Origin: Toxorhynchites rutilus septentrionalis
Lineage: Eukaryota > Arthropoda > Insecta > Diptera > Culicidae
Reading direction: 5' to 3'
Assembly: GCF_029784135.1 (NCBI RefSeq)
Contig: NC_073746.1
Span: forward strand, 258,206,994-258,270,993
DNA: 64,000 bases
A program made the position numbers and the translations under genes. A model generated the notes under the pieces. It ran no database searches. It had not been told where the DNA came from and worked only from the letters and a program-made list of their open reading frames with translations. Shown here piece by piece: positions 22,101-31,625 of this stretch (its first letter is position 1; each line of letters begins with the position of its first letter).

Positions 22101-23593
22101 AAAGTCACTATAATAGAGAACAAAAAGGTTATACGTTATAGTACGCACGGAAGAGGACTGCTAGCTTTTGCAAAGTTTGCTAACTTCGTTTGCCGATTGG
22201 TGTCAGAGAAATAAGTCGATACTGAGCGTTGAAAAATGTCAGGTTATCACGTTCCATCGCGTTGTACAGCCAATCATATTTGATTACCAGATAGGTGGCG
22301 ACGCTTTAACAAGTGTCACTGATCTTGGGGTTCAACTGGACTCAAAAATGACTTTCGATCCACACCGCTCCATGATCGTTTCGAAAGCATCACATCAACT
22401 AGGCTGCATTTCGAAGATAGCGAAGGGTACACTGGAGCGCCGCCGAAAAATACAGCAACCGACGCTTGTGGCCAAGTTGATAAACGGAGAAGCAAATGCT
22501 CTCGATCTTTTGCCAATGCCAAATAGATCGTGTGCCAAATAGATCGCTTCGGAACAGAATATTGCTGTTACCAAGCCAAGCTTTTTGAATTTAATGAACC
22601 AACTAGACCTTTGTAGTAGAATTGGACTTGTTTTGAATTAACTCTTACTTAACACCTTTTATTCATTAAGACAGATGAAGATTTCAGATGAATTACCACA
22701 AATAAAATTAAAAAAAATAATAAATAAGAAAAAATCTGCAGACCGGAATGAGTTTCCCAACACAGACTTCTGAACCAAGGAGTCTGAGGAAATCGGCATT
22801 GGAAATATATGCAAGATCTGGGGATTTCCCGAAATTGGGATTTGTTCACAATTGATTTCGGAAATTGTTACATTCAATAACCGGTTTAATCAACACACTC
22901 AAATGATTACTAAGCCAACGGTAGTCCTACGTCAACCTTGTGGTTATATCGTAGGTATAACCCACCCATAGTTTTTTCGTTTGGATAGCATCGGTACTGA
23001 GAACGACAATAATAAAAATTAGAAAATGGAAACGAGTATTTAACCAATAACAAATGCAATGAGATTCAGTAACTTGATCAAACTCTGTACAATTAATTGG
23101 TTTGGCGAAAAATAGGAATTCCATTGTAATTTTTCAAATATTATAGCAAATACGCATGTTAGCTGGTAATTTGTTGGTCTAATGTATCCAAGAAACTACT
23201 GTGAATTTTCATGTTGATACGTTCAGTCGTTCTCACCTTTTGATGGATCAAAAATTTTTTTTAGAAAAATAGAGGAGCACTTCAACGATGTTGTGTGTAT
23301 TAGTTCTCGAACTATTGATAATCATAAATAAAAACTAAAAGATTCTAGACCATTCTTCTTCATTTTATCCCCATTTGGTTACCTAATTTTGAATAAATTC
23401 AACGCTACGAAAACTCACGTGGGTATTTCGGCAAATAATTGTCTGCCACAGCGCCGTCTGTGTCCACGCTAGTTCCATTCTTGGGGAGTAACTCTTTTGA
23501 GTAGTCGGTGAGAAAACCAAATATAATGATAAACACAATTTGCACTACTAGCAGCAAAATATAACCGGATACAGACGACCCCGGCGTATGCAT
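16034..23593 (-). CDS. Rh50-type ammonia channel (Rhesus glycoprotein), two C-terminal isoforms
   Basis: Membrane channel of the Amt/Rh family that passes ammonia and possibly CO2. In insects it serves nitrogen excretion and pH control in epithelia. Coding exons are 23419..23593, 17016..17803, 16713..16946, 16560..16653 and then either 16282..16499 (502 residues) or 16034..16158 (471 residues). All joins keep phase and use GT-AG. Family marks are HFQDIHVMIF after the first helix, the conserved GAD with Asp125, the pore histidines His181 (ITVHAFGAYFG) and His298 (MIHPFGA), GTIFLWIFWPSFNSA, and DTCGVNNLHGMP. A glycosylation sequon NGT follows helix 1. The ATG context is CAAAATG. The first intron is 5.6 kb and full of transposon fragments; the others are 60-70 bp apart from that to the distal tail exon. 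Confidence 0.95.
16213..16218 (-). terminator. Poly(A) signal for the proximal Rh50 terminal exon
   Basis: AATAAA on the minus strand, 64 nt beyond the stop of exon 16282..16499 and upstream (on the plus strand, right) of the distal exon. It would end transcripts before the distal exon. Confidence 0.5.
16282..16499 (-). CDS. Rh50 alternative last exon, proximal (divergent tail)
   Basis: With the acceptor CTAATCTAAG at 16500 the intron is 60 bp and the frame reads GVILLYERFGGVMQPKN then MFSDNQWWELD, followed by about 44 residues not typical of the family. GVIL...DNQWWELD lines up with GLVL...DEKYWETP of the distal exon, so the two look like a duplicated exon pair. A second in-phase acceptor 30 nt downstream (16469) is possible. 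Confidence 0.75.
16560..16653 (-). CDS. Rh50 exon 4
   Basis: Between TTCTTGCAG and GTATGTC. Encodes GFGRSAHKQG then the last helix AVLITVSIAIVGGLSTG, the usual IVGG(L)xTG end of the channel domain. It finishes in phase 1 and feeds both terminal exons. Confidence 0.9.
16713..16946 (-). CDS. Rh50 exon 3
   Basis: 78 codons in phase 0 after TTTCTCAG. Starts PAMLSNMRLADTCGVNNLHG, the conserved block after FLT of the preceding exon. NTT and NDT are potential glycosylation sequons in the loop before HHEFVAG. Confidence 0.9.
17016..17803 (-). CDS. Rh50 exon 2 (channel core)
   Basis: 788 nt, residues 59-321, acceptor CATTGCAG and donor GTAAGA. Carries most membrane helices, Asp125 and both pore histidines (181 and 298). 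The blocks VGGSITVHAFGAYFGLAVS and LAGGVAVGSICNLMIHPFGA are nearly textbook for the family. Confidence 0.95.
17804..19880. other. Rh50 intron 1, downstream part, no feature
   Basis: AT-rich intron sequence. A pyrimidine-rich microsatellite-like run (CTTCTTCTTC) lies at about 18379-18411. No gene or clear element seen. Confidence 0.5.
19890..20035 (-). pseudogene. Mariner transposase N-terminal fragment
   Basis: The minus frame reads KKNTSDNSRVTFNEIADNVD then TSFGFGKQIF, matching the helix-turn-helix of mariner transposases (NRRVTxxEIADxxxISFG). Only this piece is recognisable. Confidence 0.55.
20310..21350 (+). pseudogene. Tc1/mariner-superfamily transposase remnant
   Basis: Starts with PPGVKKLDIVMHLLSAGYSR then SDIYN (DNA-binding helix region, about 20346). 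After about 600 bp of decay it resumes with DLATAHYSKSTLQWFAENNI and, in another frame, DINPLNCPQLRPIERYWA and KGIFKKSGT (about 21090-21240), the third catalytic region with its Glu. Several frameshifts and stops separate the pieces. Confidence 0.7.
21470..21605 (+). pseudogene. Second mariner fragment (first catalytic Asp region)
   Basis: The frame reads KKKRLKMRDVVVIMDEKIYL then TLDGND-stop. This is the MDE(S/K)YxTLDGNDWQG block that normally lies upstream of the region at 21090-21240, so it belongs to another, partial copy. Confidence 0.6.
21975..22046 (+). mobile_element. tRNA-like SINE head
   Basis: GGCGTAGTGGTAAC resembles an RNA polymerase III A box and GAGCTCAATTCTC a B box (8 of 9 to consensus). 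It is about 80% identical to 44510-44580. The 3' end is not clear. Confidence 0.55.
22160..22440 (+). pseudogene. Jockey-type LINE reverse transcriptase fragment
   Basis: The frame reads LTSFADWCQRNKSILSVEKC then QVITFHR and VTDLGVQLDSKMTF. This is the post-catalytic (thumb) region of jockey/CR1-like reverse transcriptases, where NxLxLNxxKC and DLGVxLDxxLTF blocks are typical. No other part of the element is nearby. Confidence 0.7.
22640..22990 (-). repeat. Dispersed repeat family A, copy 1
   Basis: On the minus strand it reads GGGTGGGTTATACCTACG, then AACCACAAGGTTGACGTAGG, and later a CCGATTTCCTCAGAC...CAGAAGTCTGTGTTGGG segment. The same blocks occur at 55365-55860 on the plus strand. Confidence 0.6.
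23419..23593 (-). CDS. Rh50 exon 1
   Basis: Starts MHTPGSSVSGYILLLVVQIV, giving the first membrane helix, then KNGT (sequon) and NYLPKYP before the donor GTGAGT. It ends in phase 1, giving the split His of HFQDIHV. No second ATG in frame competes. Confidence 0.9.
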
Positions 23594-23701
23594 TTTGGTA
23601 CTTTGCCCTTTTCACTATCACTTGAATTACACCGCTTTTACACCCGCACGAAACGGATATTTTCACGGCTCCCGAAATTGATTCACCGGCGGTTGGTATC
23701 G

Positions 23702-23707
23702 AACTGA
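23702..23707 (-). promoter_or_regulatory. Putative initiator of Rh50
   Basis: TCAGTT on the minus strand, about 112 nt before the start codon, fits the arthropod initiator. No TATA box at -30 and no clear downstream element. Confidence 0.35.
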
Positions 23708-24496
23708 TCCTCGCAAATTGGCCGTTTGGGGTTCATAAGTTTGCCCAGACAAACAAAAACAAACCTGTAGTATTGCCCAGAGCGAACCACGTTATAATGG
23801 TACTGATGGACAGTGACTAGATTTCTGAAGTGGATTATCTGTATCCAGAACAGCTCTCCCCCGTGGTGCACACTCGATCTAAATTGTATGGTAAACAAAC
23901 CCACCGTTGCTCTCGTAGTAGTGATCCGATGTTTGTCACAGCTTATGCAATGAAGCTCCATGCATGTCACCGGTTCGGTAGTCAGAATTGGTACTGGAAC
24001 TGGGGTGCAAAACCACGTTTAAATAAATTAGGCAAATATTTGCTTGTTGTGTGGTGCTTTTTGCCCGATTAACAAGTGAACTGATAAAGGCATAAAGAGT
24101 TTATTTCTAATGTATCCACTGTTGTGCACGAATTCGTTCAATGTTTCACTTATAGGTCACAGTACCTTAAACGGTCGGCTTGATTTTGTATATCTGAAAA
24201 ACTCACAAGTCAAGCACTATCCAAAGCAAGGGTAAACATAATTGAAAAACGAAAACCAGACCAAGAGTCGTTTTATGATAAAATATTCAAGATCAGAAGG
24301 TAATTTGTTCGTCAAGTGTATCGCACATCGCATTGAAAATGGCGCGTTTTTCAACTCACCACGAAGCTGCTCGGGAAATTGATTTCAGTACTATGGAAAT
24401 CGATTATTTGTTTTAGAATTGTTGTTTACTTGGACGATTAGTTTTATGAATTTTGAATATATGACAAAGGAATACCATCAAGATTGTGGTTACGTA
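23708..24496. other. Spacer between Rh50 and the small membrane-protein gene
   Basis: No element or gene recognised. It contains the Rh50 upstream region and the 3' end region of the next gene, both on the minus strand. Confidence 0.4.
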
Positions 24497-24502
24497 TTTA
24501 TT
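24497..24502 (-). terminator. Poly(A) signal of the small membrane-protein gene
   Basis: AATAAA on the minus strand, 77 nt beyond the stop at 24579-24581. Confidence 0.45.
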
Positions 24503-24578
24503 TCTTATGATAATGTTGATGTCGATGGTAATACTTAATACTTATACATAATGTCTAAAAACTCGGCAATAGCCGCAT

Positions 24579-24739
24579 TTACGAATCATCCTGCATCATT
24601 GCCGGCGTATACGAGTTTACATTTTCTATTGGCGCTTGAAGTACCGTCTTGCGGAGTACTAGGTATGTCAACCCTCCCACTATTAGATACGCAATGCCAA
24701 TCACTGTAATGATAGCCCAGGCTGGAATGATGGTTCCGC
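24579..24739 (-). CDS. Small membrane protein, exon 3
   Basis: Acceptor CTTTTACAG. Encodes the membrane helix and C-terminal tail up to TAA at 24579-24581. Other frames of the same stretch have no supporting splice partners. Confidence 0.7.
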
Positions 24740-27700
24740 CTGTAAAAGAAAATGGAGAAAATTAAAAACATATTACTTCAGTCCAGAGAAGCAACTGACG
24801 TTTGTAGGTGCGAGTAACGGTTCGACGTCCTCTTAGAATCTTTCGCCTTGCTTCTGTCTCGTCTAGGCACATGCTAAGCAGCACTGAAAAAAAAAGAAGA
24901 ATGTTTATACTAATTTATACTAATATTAAATATGTTTTAAATTTCAAAATGATGATTTCGCCATATTTCCGCGTTACGTTTCGCGGAATCGAAGTCAGGC
25001 ATCGTATGACAGGAATTAAATAATTGACGAAAATAGTTATCACAACAGTATATTTTTAGAAATAAAAATAGAAATGGAGTATGTTGCTACCTGCAGGCCA
25101 GAAATAGCCCGAAATATCATATGAATCATTGACAAATGATTTCTTTTATATTGGCTTCTGCTGGCATTTGGTATGCTAATTAATATCTTTTAATTTGCCA
25201 GATTTTGACGTCAATGTGGTATAAATATTAAGATCTTCGCTTTTCAAATATTTCATTAGCATCAATCAGTGCGGTTTAGTGGGAGTTGTTTACATTCGGT
25301 TCATTAGTCGCAGTCTCGGTAGTAAGTTCTTTTTCGTTTAGCTGTATATAGATTTATCATTGTTGCAAAAAATAATAAAATGATATCTTAATAGGGTTTG
25401 TGAAATGCCGAGTGTTTCAATTAGAACAACACAAGTTTGAAGCATCAGGAATCACACTTCGTTTTAGTTCGGGCTTGTTTTTGGACCAGATTTGTAGTTG
25501 AAAAGAATCAGTAATATGAAAGAGTAATTGTGCCAAGCGATACTCTAGTGAAATGTATGTGAAAGAACTTTTCTATGTTTCGGGTGCTAATTGAAAAATG
25601 GAGAATCTTTCGCACTCTCTGAAAATCTCTTACATTTTAAAATGTAATGTGTAATGTAATAAATGTAATTTTTGTAATTTTACATTACAAAAAGTGTAGT
25701 AGGCTAGAAATATTGGGGCGCGGTATTGTATTTTAAAACAAAAATTAATCGGGCAAACGTAAAGCACCAGGCAAAACGTATGTCGTTAAACGCTCGCTAA
25801 AGCTCGACGGACATTGCTAAAGGATCGTATTCTATGTTTCAAATTAACCGGGCAATCAGTGGAACACAGGTTTGAGAACGAGACACCGCCGCTTCCGACG
25901 GCGAGTCGGTGGTGGACTCGTATGTCATCATGGCAACTTGGACCGTTTCGATTCCTTGCCCTCGTCAAATGGGGGCTTCGCCTCCATTACATTGTCCTCA
26001 GAAAAAGTTTCAAAAAACTAAAAACAAGAAAACAAATTCATAATACAAATGTGAGGCACATCATGTGCATAACACATGGTGTTTTTCCCGCGCCACAATA
26101 TTTCTAGCCTACTACACACTACACTACACGGTTGTTTCTATTGCAGTTGTTTACTGCGACGATTTATTCCGGTCACGACGCTCCATATATACTATGCTTT
26201 ATTTTATGCCTACAGATGGCAGGAGTCAGCTTGTCCAGGTCCAAAAAGGGGAGTTTTCATAAAATATCATTCCACTCCGATATCTTTTGTTGTGATATGC
26301 ACCATCCCACGAATTATCACCATTCTTCTGCCATCATTACTTGATTGTAGCATTGGAGGAGTGAACAATCAAACTAAACGGCCCTTTTCAGGGCCATCAA
26401 ATTATTATCAAAGAGTTTAAATATGAAAATTTTCAAACATATCCACAACCAATATGTAACAAATAGCCTAGCGTCATCTTTCGTCAACTATGCGGTCGTG
26501 TCTCAGACACAACGCTTCTGTAACTCTATACGAGTCAGTTTATATTAGTTCCTGAACGGCATTACGTTTGTTACAACGGTTTAAAAATGAATATTGAACC
26601 AAAACTGACAATAAGTATAGAACACTTAGTGAAACTGAAGAAGCGAAGGCGTGAAGGCGTAAACAAAACCAACGTATTTTCCAATAGAAACAATCTGGGA
26701 CTAAACGTGTTAAGCAGATTGTTTGAGGTTAGAGATGGGCAAACCGTTCATGAAATGTTCGATAGTACTAGTTCACCAAAAAGACGTTCGTTCACTCCAC
26801 GACGTTCGTTCACGTTCGTTCACTCTTTTTGGTGAACTAGTTCTTGTAAACTAGGCAACAGTTCATATGAACTGCTTACACAGTTCAAAACGAACTTCAG
26901 CTCAGAACGAACTGTGTACGGTGAATGATGAACTGTGTGTATGCAGTTCAGAACCAGTTCAAAATGAACTGTGTATGGTGATCGATGTATGTTATGAGAG
27001 GAAAGCGAACGAACGAGTGAAAGATGAATGGTGCTGCAAAGTAAATAGTCCTCAAATTAACGAATGGAAAGAAACGATAGCTCCATGAAACAACAAAAAT
27101 AAGCGGTATTGTCGTTTTCGTAATAAAATGCAACATTTCAGGATACGATGGTTTTTAAATTGAATTGCTTGATTATTTATCAAATAAACTTTCAATTCAA
27201 AAATACAGTTGAAAGCGAAACTATTCAAACAGTCTTGTTAAACAGTAAATCGCGTCGTTGATATGAAATATTTTTCATATTATGTCATATTGTGCTCGAT
27301 AATTTTGGGATAGACGATTGCGTTTTGGTACAGTTTTGCTGTAGCAGTTATTGCTATACGTCGTAAGAAAAGCAGCGCAAGCTAGTGCTGAGTGCAAAGG
27401 TTTGTGCTAAAAAAATGAATCACGTCTCAAACTGAATCAAAATTTCAAAACCAAAGTTTGGTTCCTTATTGTGCTGAGATATTTTTCACAAAATTCGGAC
27501 GAATAATTCTTTACTAACAAACAGTATTTTATATGAGTGGACAGAACAGTCGTAGATAACATCCCACACTTTTTTATACTTGTGCTGACATATCCCTGTA
27601 CTATACGAAATAGTGAGTGAACTGCTCAGAAAAACTAGTTCACTTGGGTGAACTGTAGGTCATTGAACGGTTCATTTAAGTGAACCGTTTTGCCCACATC

Positions 27701-28504
27701 TACTTGAGATACCATTATAACACTTACATTCCTTCCCATCTAAACTGGTCCAAACGTCAAACTTCCCGTGTAGGGGAACATAGGGTATGACGCACCGTGT
27801 CGGTAAAACGCTTCTTCATGAAATAATGGGAAGCGCAGTAATTGGCAGGATTTTTCTGTGCTCTTAGCTTTATTTTTTTTATTATAAATACCATTAGATG
27901 CATTTCAGCACCGAAAACCACGTCTTGCTTCATGAAAAAGTAATATGTAAAAACTGCATGATTCCATGCAACTTACGAACAGACGTGGCTACGTTGTGAA
28001 TGTGAAAAAAACATTGAAATATGTAGTAAAAATACATGTTCAGCCTGTTTTGGTTAAGATGGGTGTCTTACTTTGTCCTCCCCTAAATACCTCGGCGTCG
28101 TCATTGAATTGATGGATTTTGGATTTTGTTCAATGAGAATGGAATGCTATTGATTTAGTATGTTTGAAAGAAAATTGTATCTTTTTCCGTGTTCGGGTGT
28201 TTAGCGGTATTAGTGCTAGTAACACGAATCGTGGTGGCAGCTTTGGGAATGTTTTTTTATTTGTTTCGGTTTGTGTTGGTATCCTTAAAAATGCTGCTCA
28301 AAATGCTTTCAATATCTGAATAAAGTTCAACCAAGATCACTGACATACAGTATGTAAAACAAGTTTATGAAATCTTAATTCAAATTAATTTTTAATGTTC
28401 TGTTTTTCGTTTGAAAACTGGGATATTTATTCGGCTATTTGTATTTGTTTTATACATTTGTTTAATCTTATGTGCTATAAATTATCCTTACCTGGAGGAA
28501 TCAT
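24579..28504 (-). CDS. Uncharacterised small single-pass membrane protein, 85 residues
   Basis: Three pieces join in phase: 28492..28504 (ATG plus 10 nt), 24800..24883 and 24579..24739, 258 nt in all. Junctions are CCAG|GTAAGG, TTTTTCAG|TG, AAAC|GTCAGT and TTTTACAG|GC. The protein runs [19 protein letters not shown], then a basic stretch [15 protein letters not shown], then one helix (about residues 35-61, [20 protein letters not shown] onward), then a short polar tail ending QDDS. Positive residues before the helix suggest that the N-terminal side is cytosolic. I do not recognise a named family. The match of phase, splice sites, poly(A) signal and protein-like composition is the support. Intron 1 (3.6 kb) is full of MITEs. 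Confidence 0.7.
24800..24883 (-). CDS. Small membrane protein, exon 2
   Basis: Entered in phase 1 after a long T-rich tract and CAG. Reads [18 protein letters not shown] then RRTVTRTYK. The internal ATG at 24870-24872 could also start a 77-residue version. Confidence 0.7.
25091..25142 (-). CDS. Candidate alternative upstream exon of the small membrane protein
   Basis: The stretch reads [17 protein letters not shown] before the donor CCTGCAG|GTAGCA and would join exon 2 in phase as ...YFWPAVLLSMC. An in-frame stop lies just upstream and the acceptor (ATAAAAG) has no pyrimidine tract, so its 5' end is unclear. It could be an alternative exon or chance. Confidence 0.3.
25206..25321 (+). promoter_or_regulatory. 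Possible plus-strand core promoter with CRE, TATA and initiator
   Basis: TGACGTCA (25206-25213), TATAAATA (25220-25227), TCAGT (25266-25270) and a donor-like GGTA|GTAAGT at about 25318-25327 occur in this order. TATA-to-initiator spacing of about 48 bp is longer than usual. No plus-strand coding exon is visible downstream in the window. Confidence 0.25.
25694..26117. mobile_element. MITE with 30-bp terminal inverted repeats
   Basis: The left end GTGTAGTAGGCTAGAAATAT continues into TGGGGCGCGG, and the right end 26088-26117 is its inverse with one or two mismatches. The interior is clearly richer in G+C than its surroundings and codes for nothing recognisable. Superfamily not assignable. Confidence 0.75.
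26730..27702. mobile_element. hAT-like MITE with GTTCA-rich interior
   Basis: Ends are TAGAGATGGGCAAAC and, inverted, TAGATGTGGGCAAAAC. Flanks TTTGAGGT (26722-26729) and CTTGAGAT (27703-27710) agree at 6 of 8 positions, fitting the 8-bp duplication of hAT elements. The subterminal parts are packed with GTTCA/TGAAC repeats in both orientations (about 26745-26985 and 27610-27690). Confidence 0.7.
27773..28083. mobile_element. TA-flanked MITE
   Basis: Begins GGGGAACATAGGGTATGACG and ends with the inverse GGGGAGGACAAAGTAAGAC, with TA on both sides (27771-72 and 28084-85). 311 bp, no coding capacity. Confidence 0.6.
28492..28504 (-). CDS. Small membrane protein, first coding exon (13 nt coding)
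   Basis: ATG in the context CACGCCATGA followed by ATT CCT CCA G and the strong donor GTAAGG. The phase fits exon 2. The 5' untranslated part cannot be delimited. Confidence 0.55.
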
Positions 28505-29252
28505 GGCGTGAGACAACAAAAAACGAAAGAAAAACACGCAAAAACGTTTATGCACCCAAATATGATTAAGGTAAATGATTTTGGTTTGTCCAGTCGAAAA
28601 TATGAACATGGTTTGTCCACTATTTTGAATGCTCTAATTCAGTGCACCTGTTTCAAATCAGGTATTCGAAAACATATATTCTAAACATATAAAACATATA
28701 AAAAAACATATAAATAAAATTGTGTTTTTCATGATTTACAGTAGTTTAATAGTTTATTTTTACGGATTAACATGTTTTAAAGGATTATAAAATCCACTTT
28801 CTCTTCGTGCCAATGCGCACCTCATTTGAGCTAAGTTTTAGTCAATCATCAGATGATTATTTGGCACGTATTCAGACCCTTTCTGGATTATAACACTTAC
28901 ATCTATTGTGAACATAATGTTTGTACATCATTTGTATCAGATTTACATAGATAACCATTTAATTAACGAATTTCGATGACCTCAATTCTGATTATGAGTT
29001 GTTCAATTCACTAATGTTGTTTTGTCCACATGATTTCTTTGGCAACCGCTTGGCTAACTGCAGTTTGTTTATAGTGTCCTTCGCGGATAGCAGAAATGAT
29101 GATTCTCTGTGTTGAATGTGTTGAGATGAACATTTTTAGAATGCCCAATAAAAGGCAATATTCTGAAGAAAGACTAAATTATGAATGGATCAATATGATG
29201 GCAGTAAACTCAAGCAATGAGAAATGCAACATCTACTTGAAAATTCAAATTT

Positions 29253-29336
29253 TTGACGTAGAACTACGTCTTTCAGGAAGGGTGCCAAATCAGATAACAG
29301 GTTCCGTTCTTATGAAATAAAGTTAACGTTAATAAC
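29253..29336 (-). repeat. Repeat family B, terminal fragment
   Basis: TTGACGTAGAACTACG followed by GTGCCAAATCAGATAACAGG and TTATGAAATAAAGTTAACG. This is the reverse of the right end of the element at 42020-42761. Confidence 0.65.
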
Positions 29337-29529
29337 TATTTTCACTGTGAACGAATTCTCATGATTTGCTTACCAATTGAATCGGAATTTCTCTAAGATT
29401 TGTTTGATATGCTATACATTACAATTCGCTAATTTCTAAATGGTTTAAATTCATGAAAACTGGGAGAACTTCCTTTTTCCCATACATTATTTCTGCCGAT
29501 TTGTGTGCTAACCCTACCCGTATTTCGAA

Positions 29530-29890
29530 TGTTTAAAACTCGAACATTTCTTAACAGATCGGAAAGATGTTTACATCAATTGATAGGAAATATTTCTACT
29601 CGTCTATCACAATTAATAAAATATTATTTTTCTTGAGATGAACAATTGAATAATTGTAAAATGTCAAGCATTTTTCAAACGCCCTAACTGTCAAGCATTG
29701 ATTGGCCAGATTTACGGTTTCCCCAACACAGACTTCAAAATCGATGTACCTGTGGAAATCCGCTTTGCAAATATACATGCAAGTCGGGGGTATTTTTGCT
29801 CCCACCGAGCTGTGTTTCCCTAACACGGACTTAAAAATCAATGTGTCTGGGGGAATCCGCTTTGCAAATACATGCAAGTCGAGGGTAATT
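29530..29890 (+). repeat. Dispersed repeat family A, copy 2
   Basis: Contains GATCGGAAAGATGTTTACAT, ...ACGCCCTAACTGTC... and two tandem units of about 90 bp, each with CCCCAACACAGACTT or CCCTAACACGGACTT then CCGCTTTGCAAATA and GCAAGTCG. The same order occurs inverted at 55640-56040. Confidence 0.7.
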
Positions 29891-30251
29891 TTTGGCGTTG
29901 ATTTCTTTTGTACTCGCTTTGTACTGAGAAGCCTGGGAAAATCGTCATTTCAGATACTAGAGGTGAATGAATTTTCGCGGTTCGAGAACCACGTAAACAT
30001 GAGATGTGCATCAATTCCAGAGGGGAATGTAAAATACAATGATCGTTTGACCATTTTTTTCCGTTCAAATATTTTGGTAGTCCTAGGCATATCAAACGTA
30101 AAAGGACGTTCATTAAATTTATTTGTAACGAAGAACATAATCTATTTCAAAAATTTCGATGCATTCTAAAATAAAACTGTAAGTGGTAAACAAGCGTGGT
30201 AAACAAAGCGGTCGTGTCCTAGATACAACCCCTTACAAATTTTCATTCAAA

Positions 30252-30555
30252 AATGGTGATTTCTAAAACTGGACAAATCATGATCATTTTTTGGACAAAT
30301 CATGATCATTTTTTGGACAAACCATGATCAGAGATGGAAAAAAACCATGATCATAATTTCTCTTTGAGGAAAATCGTTGAAAGACATAAAAATTTGAATA
30401 ATTTCAACGTATTAGCAACAAGAGACTTGGGGCTTTTCAACAAACCCAAAACTCGTATCGATTATATGTGGTTTTCATGAAGAAAAATCGATTTGCATTT
30501 TCTAGTTGCATGAAAACACCCTAAATCGGACAAACCAAGATCATTTACCCTAGTA
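30252..30555 (+). repeat. Repeat family C, copy 1
   Basis: Shares with 54172-54413 the order GATTT(C/T)TAAAACTG, CATGATCATTTT, AGAGACTTGGGGCTTT, TTTTCATGA and ATCGGACAAACCA...CATTTACCCTA. It is the right end of the candidate element at 28570. Confidence 0.65.
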
Positions 30556-31059
30556 CAATTTCGAAGTGTACTACGCTGTTTCTATCACTTTGTCAAACTT
30601 AAACATTGCATACACTTGTTATTCCCTTGTTTGGAAGGTTTTTTGATCAAAGTTGGTGTTATTTTGCTTCAAAGCTACCGTCAAGTCATTTGCGACATCG
30701 GGAATTTCATAAGGTATTTCCGATTACGGCATCCGGCAACTGCAAAATCCAACCGCACACAGCAGCCTCAGGTTAGAAGTTAACAACAGCTAATATTCAT
30801 TTGGCTGAAAAGAAATTCAGTTCTGACATTTCCGATAATCAAGATGAAAATGACACTGGGTGGAAAAAATAAACATCAAAACATATTGAAGGACAAAAGT
30901 TCATTTGCTCATATTCAATGGTTGCCTGGATCTGTCATTTTATTTTTCGTTTGGAATAAATAGGTTTTCGATGCAACCTAGCTCGAAAATCTATGCATTT
31001 GATCTTAGCGAAGACCATTTTTTCCAACACTGGTCGAATGGCACTAAAGAAACCATGAC

Positions 31060-31625
31060 TATCAGAGAAAAACATTAAGAAACGACTGATATGTGCACAA
31101 GCTCTTATTAATTGAACAAGACTGGAAGAAGGCAATTTGATCAGATGGGACTAAAATAATGTTATTTGGGTCTATGATGTTATCACACGCAAATAGCGAT
31201 GAACCGGCGAAAGTCTAAAAGAGAAATATTCGAAGTCAACAGTTAAACATGGAGGAGGAGAATTATTGCAACATCATAAGGTGCTAAGATACTCAACTCA
31301 GGTAGAGTTATGGCTTGGGGCTCCATGGTATCGTGTAGTATCGGAGAACTCGGATTCATTGACAGAATAATGAGAAAAAAAGTTTTGTTGGACACATTGA
31401 TGCGAAAGCTTTCAGCAAGTTTGCAGAAGCTGAAACTTGGTCGTTGGTACACATTCCAGCAGTATGGAGTTCGAAGCTGGTATCAAATTTATTTACGGAA
31501 AGAAAAATCAAAGTATTGGAGTAACCAGCAGAGTCTCCTGACCTTGATCCACTAGATTATTTGGGGTCCGTTTTGAAAGTTAAGGTACAGCGAGTAATTG
31601 CAACTGAGTAGAACAAAAGCTAAGC
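31060..31625 (+). pseudogene. Degenerate Tc1-like transposase
   Basis: Frames carry STVKHGGG (31220), VMAWGSMVSCSIGELGFIDR (31305-31365), LLDTLMRKLSASLQKLKLG and, after frame changes, SPDLDPLDYLGSVLKVKVQR (about 31530-31590). These are the order and spacing of Tc1 transposase between the first and third catalytic residues. The middle catalytic block is unreadable and several stops interrupt it. Confidence 0.75.

Larger units (their letters stand above)
28570..30550. mobile_element. Candidate 2-kb element with 22-bp inverted ends, containing nested repeats
   Basis: The left end GGTAAATGATTTTGGTTTG and the right end 30528..30549, inverse GGTAAATGATCTTGGTTTG, agree at 21 of 22 positions. Repeats of GGACAAACCATGATCA lie inside the right end (30265-30340). 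The interior includes pieces of two other repeat families (29253-29336 and 29530-29890). No transposase seen. Confidence 0.5.
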
